From Actinophytocola sp963729115 (lineage in GTDB: Bacteria > Actinomycetota > Actinomycetes > Mycobacteriales > Pseudonocardiaceae): a stretch of DNA of 64,000 nucleotides. The DNA is taken from the NCBI GenBank assembly GCA_963729115.1, contig CAVSMR010000011.1, positions 930,001-994,000 of the forward strand. The letters are read 5' to 3'. The stretch's first letter is position 1; each line of letters opens with the position of its first letter. The notes beneath the pieces were generated by a model. The model had not been told where the DNA came from. It was given only the letters and a program-made list of their open reading frames with translations, and did not search any database. This document shows, piece after piece, positions 21,430 to 29,978 of the stretch. The translations under genes were made by a program, and so were the position numbers.

Positions 21430-21950
21430 CGCGGAAGAGCAGATGTTTTCGAGGTCGCGTACAGGAGCGGTCACCCGCTGTGGGAAGGGCGGGTGACGTC
21501 AGCCGGGCGAGCGACCCGTCGCGGCTCCGGCAGGCGCTCTGAGTGGACCTCGCCGGCGGTGCGCCTGGGTGCAGCCGGAGTGCGGGGCTGCGGAGAGTCT
21601 TCGGGACCGAGGGTGCGGGGCGAACCCGGGGCGGGGCCGGAGGCGCGAGGCGGGGACGCGGCCGGGCGCGGGGCCGGGATGGCTTTGGGTGGGGCCGAGC
21701 GCGCCTGGATACGGCCGGAAGGTGCGGGCGGAGACGGCCTCTGATGCCGCCGAGACACGGCGTGGGGCAGACCGGCGCGGGGAGTGCGGGGCGCGGAGTG
21801 CGGAGCGGGGCGCGGAGTGCGGAGCGGGGCGCGGAGTGCGGAGCGGGTCATTGGTGCCGGCGGTGCGCCTGAATGCGGTGAGGTGTGAGACTGGGGAGAG
21901 TCTTTGATGCCAGTGCCGCCCCCGCCCGGCCCGGCCGAGAAACCCAAAGA
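21430..21950. repeat. Gene-free GC-rich tract with a 19-bp tandem repeat
   Basis: About 700 bp between the nrdR promoter and the end of the LysM gene contain no gene I can support; frames on either strand encode arginine/alanine/proline-rich low complexity only. At 21792-21847 the unit CGCGGAGTGCGGAGCGGGG occurs three times in direct succession (19 bp each, the last one base short), preceded by partial copies. The rest is irregular GGCGC-rich sequence. Confidence 0.65.
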
Positions 21951-22382
21951 TCACTCAGAAGGCACGGTCAACGGCTGCCCGGGCGTAACCCCACCAGCCA
22001 ACCCGCCGTTGAGCTCCTGAATCCGGTCCACCACGGCCTGCGCGTCGCTCCCCGGCGCGACCCGTCCGGCGAGCTCCCACAGGCTCTCCCCCGGCTCGAC
22101 CCGCACGACCGTCGTCCGGTCCGGGACCGATGCCTCCCCCGAACCGGACAGCGCGCCGAGCCCGACCACCGCCGCGCAGGCGACGCCCGCCACGGCGAGC
22201 AGCCACGGCACCGGCAGGTGCGGGCGCCGCGGCGCACAAGCCGTCCGCGGCACGACCCGGGGCGTCGCCGTGACACGGCGGCGGCTCGGCGGAGCGGCCG
22301 TCGCCGTGCGCCGGCGCTGCAGGGGAATCGCTGGCTCGGCATGCTGGATCTGCCCGTTCGACCTGTGCGCCGTGACGCTCAT
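21951..22382 (-). CDS. LysM-domain membrane protein divergent from lexA
   Basis: A 143-residue protein. ATG 22382 is chosen because AGGAGGCGGTC stands directly before it. It has a basic, disordered cytoplasmic N-terminus (about 1-70), one membrane segment (VPWLLAVAGVACAAVVGLGA, about 75-94) and an extracytoplasmic LysM domain (VVRVEPGESLWELAGRVAPG to GQPLTVPS) that binds peptidoglycan. As I recall, the mycobacterial gene in the same position (Rv2719c, ChiZ) is DNA-damage induced and blocks cell division. Three LexA-box-like sites in the shared promoter region suggest the same SOS control here. It is shorter than ChiZ, with no separate hydrolase domain visible. Confidence 0.85.
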   Translation of the reverse strand: MSVTAHRSNGQIQHAEPAIPLQRRRTATAAPPSRRRVTATPRVVPRTACAPRRPHLPVPWLLAVAGVACAAVVGLGALSGSGEASVPDRTTVVRVEPGESLWELAGRVAPGSDAQAVVDRIQELNGGLAGGVTPGQPLTVPSE

Positions 22383-22400
22383 GACCGCCTCCTGATGCGT

Positions 22401-22416
22401 TCGAACACCTGCTCGA
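22401..22416. promoter_or_regulatory. LexA (SOS) box 1, one mismatch
   Basis: TCGAACACCTGCTCGA, 19 bp upstream of the LysM gene start, matches the actinobacterial SOS consensus TCGAACN4GTTCGA with one change (GCTC for GTTC). It most likely serves the LysM gene. Confidence 0.7.
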
Positions 22417-22419
22417 ATC

Positions 22420-22435
22420 TCGAACAGTCGTTCGA
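22420..22435. promoter_or_regulatory. LexA (SOS) box 2, perfect palindrome ends
   Basis: TCGAACAGTCGTTCGA is an exact match to TCGAACN4GTTCGA and lies three bases from box 1, so two LexA dimers could sit side by side over the LysM gene promoter. Confidence 0.85.
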
Positions 22436-22499
22436 TCGAACCCTCGTGCGAATTTGTACCACGAGGCACCGACAAAAACGAGAACCATCCGGCGTGTCG

Positions 22500-22515
22500 T
22501 CGAACAGGTGTTTGA
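22500..22515. promoter_or_regulatory. LexA (SOS) box 3, in front of lexA
   Basis: TCGAACAGGTGTTTGA, 98 bp before the lexA start, matches the consensus with one change (GTTT for GTTC). It is the box nearest lexA and is probably the autoregulatory site. Confidence 0.75.
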
Positions 22516-22613
22516 TCTCGTGGTCGCACCCGGTTAACGTCGAAGTCGCAGATGAAACAGACAGTCACGTCCGGGCGTTCGAACAGACGACCGGCACGCA
22601 GGGAGGCAGGGAA

Positions 22614-23396
22614 GTGCCACGCAAACCCGGTGGAATACCCAAGGGTGTCCCCAAGCGGAAGCCCCTCAAGGGGAACCTACGCAACTTCCCGGACCTCGAG
22701 CGGGGCGGGGACGGCGGGCTGCCCGACCGGCAGCGTGAGGTGCTCGAGGTGATCCGCACCTGGGTGGAGCGGTTCGGCTACCCGCCGAGTGTCCGGGAGA
22801 TCGGCGAGGCCGTCGGGCTGACGTCCACGTCCTCGGTCGCCTACCAGCTCCGGGCCCTCGAACAGAAGGGCTACCTGCGCCGCGACCCGAACCGGCCGCG
22901 GGCGATCGGGGTCCTGCCGCCCGACGCCGAGCCGCTGCCCGTGGCCGAGGTCGGTGCCACGACGCTCGTCGGCGAGGACGCGATCGACGGCGACCTCGAC
23001 AGCGCCACCGAGCACATGCCGAGCCCGGCGTACGTCCCCGTTCTGGGCCGCATCGCCGCCGGTGGTCCGATCCTCGCCGAGGAGGCCGTCGAGGACGTCT
23101 TCCCGCTGCCCAAGGAGATCGTCGGCGAGGGCTCGCTGTTCCTGCTGCGCGTCGCCGGTGACTCGATGGTCGACGCGGCCATCACCGACGGGGACTGGGT
23201 CGTGGTGCGCCAGCAGCCGACCGGCGAGAACGGCGAGATCGTCGCCGCCATGATCGACGGCGAGGCCACGGTCAAGACGTTCAAGCGCAAGGACGGCCAC
23301 GTCTGGCTGATGCCGCACAACGAGGCCTACGAGCCGATCCCGGGCGACGACGCGACGATCCTCGGCAAGGTCGTGGCGGTCCTGCGCCGTCTGTGA
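22614..23396 (+). CDS. lexA: SOS repressor LexA
   Basis: A 260-residue repressor. GTG 22614 follows a GGCAGGGAA ribosome binding site; the longer open frame upstream is on the strand opposite the LysM gene. The N-terminal winged helix-turn-helix (about residues 30-95) contains RFGYPPSVREIGEAVGLTS, and the C-terminal S24 peptidase domain has the Ala-Gly self-cleavage site in RIAAGGPI, the catalytic Ser in GDSMVDAA and the catalytic Lys in ATVKTFKR. RecA filaments trigger self-cleavage and derepress SOS genes. The stop codon overlaps the GTG of the amidase gene by four bases, so the two are co-transcribed. Confidence 0.96.
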   Translation: MPRKPGGIPKGVPKRKPLKGNLRNFPDLERGGDGGLPDRQREVLEVIRTWVERFGYPPSVREIGEAVGLTSTSSVAYQLRALEQKGYLRRDPNRPRAIGVLPPDAEPLPVAEVGATTLVGEDAIDGDLDSATEHMPSPAYVPVLGRIAAGGPILAEEAVEDVFPLPKEIVGEGSLFLLRVAGDSMVDAAITDGDWVVVRQQPTGENGEIVAAMIDGEATVKTFKRKDGHVWLMPHNEAYEPIPGDDATILGKVVAVLRRL

Positions 23397-24718
23397 TCGA
23401 GGCGCCGCCCGGCGCCGGTTTCTTCGCGGCACACACCGTCGCCGGGCTCGCCGCCGACCTGCGGGCCGGCCGGCTCTCCCCTGCCGACCTGGTCGGCCAC
23501 GCACTGGCTGCCGCCGCCCGCCTCGGCTCGCTCAACGCGTTCGTCACGCTCGACGAGCCAGGGGCCCGGGCGGCCGCGCGCCGCGCCGCCGACGAGCTCG
23601 CCGCGGGCGTGGACCGCGGTCCCCTGCACGGGATCCCGGTCGCGGTCAAGGACCTCGTCGACACCGCGGGCCTGCGCACGACGATGGGCTCGCGGCACTT
23701 CGCCGACCACGTGCCCGCGCACGACGCGGCCTGCGTCCACCGCCTCCGCGAGGCCGGCGCGATCGTCGTCGGCAAGACCGTGACCCACGAGTTCGCCTAC
23801 GGCCCGACCGGCGACCAGTCGGCGCACGGCGCGGCACGCAACCCCTACCGACCCGGCGCCATGTCCGGCGGTTCCAGCGCCGGGTCCGCAGTGGCGGTGG
23901 CGGCGGGCATCGTGCCGCTGGCCGTCGGCACCGACACCGGTGGCTCGGTGCGCATCCCGGCCGCCTGCTGCGGGATCACGGGACTGCGGCCCACCTCCGG
24001 CGCCGTCCCGGTCGCCGGCGTCTTCCCCCTGTCCCCCACTCTGGACGCGGTGGGGCCGCTGGCCCGGACCGTCGCCGACTGCCGCCTGCTGTGGCGGGTG
24101 CTGGCCGCGAGCCCGCCCGCCGAACCGGACGCGGACGTGCGGATCGGCTGGGTGGCGCCGGAGTCGCTGCACCCGACCGAGATCGCCGTGGCGGAGGCGG
24201 CGCGGCGGCTGGTACCCGATGCCGACGACGTCGCGATGCCCGACGGCCGCGCACTGCAGAACGTCTACCGCGTGATCCAGAGCAGCGAGGCCTACGCGAT
24301 CCACGCCGAGCGCGTCGCCACCGCGCCCGACCTGTTCGGCAACGAACTCGTCGCGCGGCTGCGGGCGGCCGAACCGGTGCGCGGCTGGGAGTACGTCCGG
24401 GCCCTGGCGGACCGGCGCCGCGCCGTGGACGGCGTCGGCGGGCTGTTCGCCGGCCACGACGTCCTGGCGCTGCCCACGCTCCCGGTCACCGCCCCGCCGG
24501 TCGGCGCGCGCCACGGGCGGATCCGGGACACCGAGATCGACATCCGCGCGGCGCTGCTGGCGCTGACCAGCCCGTGGAGCGTCCTCGGCCTGCCCGCGCT
24601 GTCCGTGCCCGCCGGCCTGGTCGACGGGATGCCGGCCGGCCTGCAGCTCGTCGCGCCGCCCGGTCGCGAGGAGCTGCTCCTCGCGACCGCCGAGCGGCTG
24701 GGTCAGCTGCCCCGGTAG
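23393..24718 (+). CDS. Amidase signature family protein
   Basis: A 441-residue amidase of the GatA/AtzF type. The GTG at 23393 overlaps the lexA stop (GTGA). The Ser-cisSer-Lys triad is visible: Lys in IPVAVKDLVDTAG (about 83), the glycine/serine-rich signature AMSGGSSAGSAVAVAAG (about 155-170) and GTDTGGSVRIPAA (about 180-192). The shape resembles small-molecule amidases rather than GatA of the tRNA amidotransferase, which normally travels with gatB and gatC. The substrate is unknown. The coupling to lexA would place it partly under SOS control. Its end overlaps the convergent gene by 16 bp. Confidence 0.82.
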   Translation: MIEAPPGAGFFAAHTVAGLAADLRAGRLSPADLVGHALAAAARLGSLNAFVTLDEPGARAAARRAADELAAGVDRGPLHGIPVAVKDLVDTAGLRTTMGSRHFADHVPAHDAACVHRLREAGAIVVGKTVTHEFAYGPTGDQSAHGAARNPYRPGAMSGGSSAGSAVAVAAGIVPLAVGTDTGGSVRIPAACCGITGLRPTSGAVPVAGVFPLSPTLDAVGPLARTVADCRLLWRVLAASPPAEPDADVRIGWVAPESLHPTEIAVAEAARRLVPDADDVAMPDGRALQNVYRVIQSSEAYAIHAERVATAPDLFGNELVARLRAAEPVRGWEYVRALADRRRAVDGVGGLFAGHDVLALPTLPVTAPPVGARHGRIRDTEIDIRAALLALTSPWSVLGLPALSVPAGLVDGMPAGLQLVAPPGREELLLATAERLGQLPR

Positions 24719-25788
24719 AAGCGGCGGCGGCCCCGACCGGTACGCCAGCGCAGCGACGCGAGCACGCCCATCACCAGCAGGATCGCCACCCCGGCCGCCG
24801 GGACGATCGGGATGCCCTGCTTCGTCACGTTGCTGTTGTTCGCGATGCCGGCAGCCGGCGCCGGCGGGGCCGACTCCGGCGGCTTCTCCGCCGACGACCC
24901 CGGTGCCTCGGCTCCACCGCCCTGCAGCGAGACCAGCCCGGTCGCCTTGGCCACCAGCCGGATCGGCTGCCCGCTCTTCTCCGACGCCGACACCAGCGAG
25001 CCGTCGGGCTCGAACGCGAGCGCCTCGCCCTGCGCCTCGTTGGGCAGCGGGACCCGGACCGGCTTGGTGCCCAGTGCCTTGATGATGTCCTTGTCCGGCG
25101 ACGCGTACAGGTAGGCGTCGGTGTAGGTGCGCACCGCGATGACCTTGCCGTCCGGGCTGACCGCACCGCCGGTGATCGTCCGCGAGCCGATGGCGGGCGG
25201 CACCGGGCCACCCTTGGTGCCGGTCGCGGCGAGCTTGATGGTGGCGACCTTCTTCATGGGCGTCGGGCCGGGGCTCTTCATCTGGCGGATCGGCGAGTAC
25301 ACGCCCGCGCTGCCCACGTCCTTGGTGATGAAGTACGGCGCGCCGTTCGCGCCGACCAGCAGCGCCTCCGAGTCGTGCTTGCCGTCCGGGTAGGTCAGCC
25401 GGTACAGCGTCGTCTTGCCGCCTGGGGTGAGCGCGATCAACGCGACCGTCGTCCGCGTGAGGCTGTTGTCGCCGCCGTCGGCGAGCAGGAACGTGCCGTC
25501 CGGGGCGCGGCCGAGGTCCTCGATGTCGAACGGGTCGAGCTTGGCGACGATCTGCCGCTCGACCGTGCAGTTCTTCTTCATCACCATGATCGTGGCCTGC
25601 TCGCCGCCGTCGTTGACGGCGTACCACCGGTCCTTGTCGGCGTAGATGCCGGAAAGTTCCGCCAGGCGCGGGTCCTTCATCGTGCACTTGTTCGCCGGTT
25701 TGGCGGGTTCAGCCGGCTGGGCCGCCGCTGCCTGGACCGGAACCGCAAGCCCGAGCAGCAGCGTCACTGTCAGGACAGCTAGCCGCAC
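24703..25788 (-). CDS. Secreted, C-terminally membrane-anchored beta-propeller-like protein
   Basis: A 361-residue exported protein of unknown function. GTG 25788 follows CGGAGGTGTG and starts a signal peptide (residues 1-21, ending VQAAAA). The body has repeated blade-like elements (RLAELSGIYADKDRWYAVND, IEDLGRAPDGTFLLADGGDN, GGAVSPDGKVIAVRTYTDAY, EALAFEPDGSLVSASE) and ends in a hydrophobic helix (VPAAGVAILLVMGVLASL, about 327-345) plus an arginine-rich tail. The topology is therefore extracytoplasmic with a membrane anchor. By position it corresponds to mycobacterial Rv2721c, which as I recall has similar anatomy. Confidence 0.8.
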   Translation of the reverse strand: MRLAVLTVTLLLGLAVPVQAAAAQPAEPAKPANKCTMKDPRLAELSGIYADKDRWYAVNDGGEQATIMVMKKNCTVERQIVAKLDPFDIEDLGRAPDGTFLLADGGDNSLTRTTVALIALTPGGKTTLYRLTYPDGKHDSEALLVGANGAPYFITKDVGSAGVYSPIRQMKSPGPTPMKKVATIKLAATGTKGGPVPPAIGSRTITGGAVSPDGKVIAVRTYTDAYLYASPDKDIIKALGTKPVRVPLPNEAQGEALAFEPDGSLVSASEKSGQPIRLVAKATGLVSLQGGGAEAPGSSAEKPPESAPPAPAAGIANNSNVTKQGIPIVPAAGVAILLVMGVLASLRWRTGRGRRRFYRGS

Positions 25789-25855
25789 ACCACACCTCCG
25801 TGACCTGATCGTGACCCGACTGGGGACACTACGGTATCCCTACTACATACACGTT

Positions 25856-27319
25856 TCAGGCGGATGTGCCGTTCACGGAGAAATTTTCCAACATCCCGGC
25901 CAGGTCCGCTTTCACCTTGGCGTGCAGCACCGTGCCCTGCTCGGTGTGCCGCTCGGCGAGCACCTCGCCGTCCCGGTGCACGCGCGCGACCAGCTCGCCT
26001 CGCGTGTACGGGACCAGCACCTCGACCTCGACTGATGGCCGCGGCAGCAGCTCCGCGACCCGCTCGCGCAGCTCGTCGATGCCCGCCCCGGAGTGCGCCG
26101 AGACGAAGATCGCACCGGGCAGCAGGTGCCGCAGCCGGGTCAGCGCCAACTCGTCGGTGGCGTCGGTCTTGTTGACCACGACCAGCTCGGTGGGCAGGCC
26201 CTCGTCGCGCCGGTCGGCGATCTCACCGAGCACCTCGCGCACGGCCTCGACCTGCCACTCCGGGTTCAGGTCGGCACCGTCCACGACATGCAGGATGAGG
26301 TCGGCCTCGGCCACCTCTTCCAGCGTCGACCGGAACGCCTCGACCAGCTGGTGCGGCAGGTGCCGCACGAAGCCGACCGTGTCGGTCAGCGTGTAGGGCA
26401 GGCCGTCCGGGGTGGTGGTGCGCCGCACGGTGGCGTCCAGGGTGGCGAACAGCGCGTCCTCCACGAGGACCCCGGCCCCGGTCAGCGCGTTGAGCAGGCT
26501 CGACTTGCCGGCGTTGGTGTACCCGGCGATGGCGACGCTGGGGACCTCGTTGGCGATCCGCCGCCCACGCTTGGTGTCGCGCACCGTGCTCATGGCGGCG
26601 ATCTCCTTGCGCAGCTTCGAGATCCGCGCGCGGATCCGCCGCCGGTCGGTCTCCAGCTTCGTCTCACCGGGACCACGCAGACCGACACCGGCCGTGCCAC
26701 CGCCCGCGCGGCCACCGGCCTGCCGGGACAGCGCCTCACCCCAACCGCGCAGGCGCGGCAGGAAGTACTGCAGCTGGGCGAGCTCGACCTGGGCCTTGCC
26801 CTCCTTCGACCGCGCGTGCTGGGCGAAGATGTCGAGGATCAGCGCCGTCCGGTCGATGACCTTGACCTTGAGCTTGGCCTCCAGCTGGCGCAGCTGGCTG
26901 GGCGAGAGCTCGCCGTCGCAGATGACCGTGTCCGCACCGGCCGAGGCGACCACGCCGGACAGCTCCTGGACCTTGCCGGAGCCGACGTAGGTGGCGGGGT
27001 CGGGCCGGTCGCGGCGCTGCACGAGGCCCTCCAGCACCTGGGAGCCCGCGGTCTCGGCCAGCCGGGCTAGCTCGGCCAGCGAGGCCTGCGACTGGGCGGC
27101 CGAGCCCTCGGTCCAGACGCCGACGAGGACCACCCGTTCCAGCCGGAGCTGCCGGTACTCGACCTCGGTGATGTCGGCCAGTTCGGTGGACAGGCCGCCG
27201 ACGCGGCGCAAGGAGGCGCGGTCGGAGAGGTCGAGCTCACCTGCAGAGACCTCAGCCAGTTCGGTCAGCCCTGCGTCGATGCGACTGTCGGCGTAACCCT
27301 GATTGAGATTCTCTGTCAC
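25856..27319 (-). CDS. hflX: GTPase HflX
   Basis: A 488-residue ribosome-associated GTPase. GTG 27319 (VTENLNQGYADSR) is chosen for the GGAGGG site upstream. The N-terminal HflX domain (about 60-200) contains PDPATYVGSGKVQEL; a coiled linker has the glycine-rich GPGETKLETDRR; the GTPase domain shows G1 GYTNAGKSSLLN, G3 DTVGFVRHLPHQLVEAF (switch II), G4 NKTD and G5 SAHSGAG. HflX rescues or splits stalled ribosomes, notably under heat stress. It is downstream of dapF by 73 bp, as in mycobacteria. Confidence 0.94.
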   Translation of the reverse strand: MTENLNQGYADSRIDAGLTELAEVSAGELDLSDRASLRRVGGLSTELADITEVEYRQLRLERVVLVGVWTEGSAAQSQASLAELARLAETAGSQVLEGLVQRRDRPDPATYVGSGKVQELSGVVASAGADTVICDGELSPSQLRQLEAKLKVKVIDRTALILDIFAQHARSKEGKAQVELAQLQYFLPRLRGWGEALSRQAGGRAGGGTAGVGLRGPGETKLETDRRRIRARISKLRKEIAAMSTVRDTKRGRRIANEVPSVAIAGYTNAGKSSLLNALTGAGVLVEDALFATLDATVRRTTTPDGLPYTLTDTVGFVRHLPHQLVEAFRSTLEEVAEADLILHVVDGADLNPEWQVEAVREVLGEIADRRDEGLPTELVVVNKTDATDELALTRLRHLLPGAIFVSAHSGAGIDELRERVAELLPRPSVEVEVLVPYTRGELVARVHRDGEVLAERHTEQGTVLHAKVKADLAGMLENFSVNGTSA

Positions 27320-27392
27320 GTGGTGAAACCCTCCGTAGATCCGTTCTGCGTAGTTCCATAGTCCCACGGTTCAGCGAGCGGATCGACCGAGA

Positions 27393-28226
27393 TTATTCCG
27401 GGATGGCGTCCCACCAGGCCTGATCGAGCTCACCCCGGGCCACGAAAACGGCCGGTCCGGTCAGCACGGACGTGTGCTCGCCGACCTCGACCCGGACCCG
27501 GCCACCCGGGATCTCGACGGTCGCGGCGCCGGTCGTCGCGCCCCGCCGGTGCAGCACGCCGGTCACGGCGGCGACCGTGCCCGTGCCGCACGAGCGGGTC
27601 TCGCCCACGCCGCGCTCGTGCACGCGCATGCGGATCCGCGCCGGCGACTCGACCACGACGAACTCGACGTTGACGCCGTCGGGGAACACCGCGTGGTCGT
27701 AGCCGGGCTGCGTCGTGAGGTCCAGGTCGTCGAGCCGGTCGACCGGGCAGACCAGGTGCGGGTTGCCGACGTCCACGGCCACGCCGGCGAGCGTGCGGCC
27801 GCCGACGGTCGCGCTGGACTCACCCGTAACGCGGGCCGGGCCCATGTCGACCGCGACCTCGCCGTCCGCCCCGATCACGACCTGCCGCACGCCCGCGCGG
27901 CTGCCGACGGGGAACTCGGTCCGCGTGACCAGCCCGGCGTCGAGCAGGTAGCGGGCGAACACGCGCACGCCGTTGCCGCACATCTCGGCGACGGACCCGT
28001 CCGCGTTGCGGTAGTCCATGAACCACACGTCATCGTCCACATCGGACGGACGGTGCTCGATCGCCTTGGCCCGCACGACCCGCAGCACGCCGTCCGCGCC
28101 GAGCCCGGCCCGCCGGTCGCAGAGCGCGCGGACCCGCGCTGGCGTCAGGTCGAGCGAGGCGTCGAGGTCGGGCAGCAGCACGAAGTCGTTCTGCGTGCCG
28201 TGCCCCTTGACGAACGGCGTACCCAT
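27393..28226 (-). CDS. dapF: Diaminopimelate epimerase
   Basis: A 277-residue cofactor-independent racemase that converts LL- to meso-diaminopimelate for lysine and peptidoglycan synthesis. The two catalytic cysteines are in EMCGNGVRVFARYL (about 90) and RSCGTGTVAAV (about 219). The substrate loop GHGTQNDFVLLPD is at the N-terminus. Start ATG 28226 lies four bases after the miaA stop, so translation is coupled. Size and motifs are normal for the family. Confidence 0.95.
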   Translation of the reverse strand: MGTPFVKGHGTQNDFVLLPDLDASLDLTPARVRALCDRRAGLGADGVLRVVRAKAIEHRPSDVDDDVWFMDYRNADGSVAEMCGNGVRVFARYLLDAGLVTRTEFPVGSRAGVRQVVIGADGEVAVDMGPARVTGESSATVGGRTLAGVAVDVGNPHLVCPVDRLDDLDLTTQPGYDHAVFPDGVNVEFVVVESPARIRMRVHERGVGETRSCGTGTVAAVTGVLHRRGATTGAATVEIPGGRVRVEVGEHTSVLTGPAVFVARGELDQAWWDAIPE

Positions 28227-28230
28227 GACG

Positions 28231-29124
28231 TCAGGCTAGCGCGCGGGCGGCTTCGACCAGGTCGGAGCGGGTGGCGTCGAGCCAGGTGACGCGCTGGTCG
28301 CGGCGGAACCAGGAGCGCTGGCGGCGGACAAAGCGGCGGGTTGCCCGCGCGGTCAGGTCGGCGGCGCGAGTCATGTCCTCGTCGCCGTCGAGCTCGTCCA
28401 GGACCTGCTGGTAGCCCAGCGCGCGGGAGGCGGTCCGGCCCAGGCGCAGGCCCTGCCGCTCCAGCGTGCGGACCTCCTCGACCAGGCCCTCGGCGAACAT
28501 CCTGGTCACGCGGTCGCCGACCCGGTGGTCGAGCTGCTCGGTGGCCAGGTCGAGACCGATCTGGACGGTGTCGTAGCGGGCCGGCCCGGGGCGCGGCATG
28601 GTCGCGGAGAACGGGCGGCCGGTGAGCTCGATGACCTCCAGCGCGCGGACCACGCGGCGGCCGTTGGTCGGCAGGATCGCGGTGGCCGCACGCGGGTCGC
28701 GCTCGGTCAGCCGGGCGTGCAGCGCGGGCGCGCCGACGCGCTCGAGCTCGGCCTCCAGGCGGGTGCGGATCTCCGGGTCGGTGCCGGGGAAGGCCAGCTC
28801 GTCGAGCACGGCGCGGACGTAGAGGCCGGAACCGCCGACGAGGACCGGCACCCGGCCACGGGCGAGCAGGTCCTCGACGCACGCGCGGGCGTCGCGCTGG
28901 TAGGCGGCGACCGAGGCGGTCTCGGTGACGTCGAGGACGTCGAGCAGGTGGTGCGGCACGCCGTGGCGTTCTCCGGCCGTGACCTTTGCGGTGCCGATGT
29001 CCATGCCGCGGTAGAGCTGCATGGCGTCGGCGTTGATCACCTCGCCGCCGAGCGCCCCGGCGAGCGCGATGCCGAGCTGGGACTTGCCGGTCGCGGTGGG
29101 GCCGACGATCGCGATCGGCCTCAT
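28231..29124 (-). CDS. miaA: tRNA dimethylallyltransferase
   Basis: A 297-residue enzyme that puts a dimethylallyl group on A37 of tRNAs that read codons starting with U. The P-loop is IVGPTATGKSQLGIAL (residues 5-20), followed by INADAMQLYRGMDIGTAK, the DMAPP-site GGSGLYVRAVLDEL and ILPTNGRRVVRALEV. The C-terminal RATRRFVRRQRSWFRRD is the usual tRNA-binding end. ATG 29124 overlaps the stop of the upstream gene by four bases. MiaB, which thiomethylates the same base, is encoded 4 kb away at 33410-34882. Confidence 0.95.
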   Translation of the reverse strand: MRPIAIVGPTATGKSQLGIALAGALGGEVINADAMQLYRGMDIGTAKVTAGERHGVPHHLLDVLDVTETASVAAYQRDARACVEDLLARGRVPVLVGGSGLYVRAVLDELAFPGTDPEIRTRLEAELERVGAPALHARLTERDPRAATAILPTNGRRVVRALEVIELTGRPFSATMPRPGPARYDTVQIGLDLATEQLDHRVGDRVTRMFAEGLVEEVRTLERQGLRLGRTASRALGYQQVLDELDGDEDMTRAADLTARATRRFVRRQRSWFRRDQRVTWLDATRSDLVEAARALA

Positions 29125-29840
29125 CGCACCGGTTCCCAGACCGCGACGTGGTAGGCGACGCCGAACGGCACGAGGTAGCGGGCCTCGGTGCTCTTCCAGC
29201 GCCGGCCGTCCGCGGCGACCACGCCGGCAAGCACCTGCCACGGCGCGCGACCGATCGCACCGAGCTCGGCGGCCAGGTCCGGGTCGAGCGCGAGCAGGGC
29301 GTCCGGGTCGGCGGCGGTGAGGGCGGCGTGCACGGCGTCGTCGAACCTGGCCGCGCGCGGGTCGGGCCGGCCGGGCGCGCGCTCGCCGTGCCGGTACGAG
29401 CCGTCGCCGAGGATCAGCAGGCCGGCGGGTTCCGCGGCGAGCTCGGCGACCAGCCGCTCGCCGTACGCGCGGCAGCCGGCGGGCGGCAGGTCCGGCGCGA
29501 CGAGCCGGACGGGGGCCTCGGCGGCGCCCGCCTGCCCGCGCAGCCAGCCGGCCACGAGCGCGGGCAGCGGCATGGCGGGGTCGGGCTCGGTGTCGTTGGC
29601 CGACAGCCGCGCCACGACGTCCACGCCGTAGCCGAGGAAGGTGCCGGCCGCGTCCGCGCCGAGCTCGCGCGGGCCGTCCGGGTCGGCGCCGACGGCGACC
29701 CAGCGGGACGCGGCGGCGGCCAGGTCGGCGGCGACGGCCAGGCAGGCGTCGCGCACGACCCGCACGTCGGGGTCGTCGGCCACGACGAGCTCGGGCACCA
29801 GCAGCGGGGGGTGCGGGGCGACGGCGACGCGCTCGATCAC
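29121..29840 (-). CDS. Class III extradiol dioxygenase subunit B-like protein
   Basis: A 239-residue protein that is regularly found just upstream of miaA-dapF in actinobacteria (Rv2728c position). GTG 29840 gives VIERVAVAPHPPLLVPELV, the HPPLLVPE motif of the LigB-like fold. The middle carries GLLILGDGSYRHGERAPG, close to the dioxygenase metal region, but the full set of iron ligands cannot be confirmed by eye, so an enzymatic role is uncertain. It overlaps miaA by four bases (ATGA) and is likely the first gene of the miaA-dapF transcript. Confidence 0.8.
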   Translation of the reverse strand: MIERVAVAPHPPLLVPELVVADDPDVRVVRDACLAVAADLAAAASRWVAVGADPDGPRELGADAAGTFLGYGVDVVARLSANDTEPDPAMPLPALVAGWLRGQAGAAEAPVRLVAPDLPPAGCRAYGERLVAELAAEPAGLLILGDGSYRHGERAPGRPDPRAARFDDAVHAALTAADPDALLALDPDLAAELGAIGRAPWQVLAGVVAADGRRWKSTEARYLVPFGVAYHVAVWEPVR

Positions 29841-29978
29841 GATGTCCGAGGCTACCCATTCGTGCCGCGAGGTGAACGCTCCGGGCTCGCGACGTCACCC
29901 TGTGCAGCCGGCATCGACCGTGGAGTACCGGGGCGCGCCATGACCTGTTTGAATGCGCGCGGGTACCACGCGAGTCGA

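Noticed and set aside
21471..21947. A 158-codon minus-strand frame downstream of the LysM gene
   Set aside because: Pro/Arg/Ala low complexity across a tandem repeat, no ribosome site, no recognisable domain.
29955..29975. T-box-like GGGTACCACGCG upstream of the DUF349 gene
   Set aside because: It does not match AGGGTGGNACCGCG well, no specifier stem is visible, and the downstream gene is neither a tRNA synthetase nor an amino acid gene.
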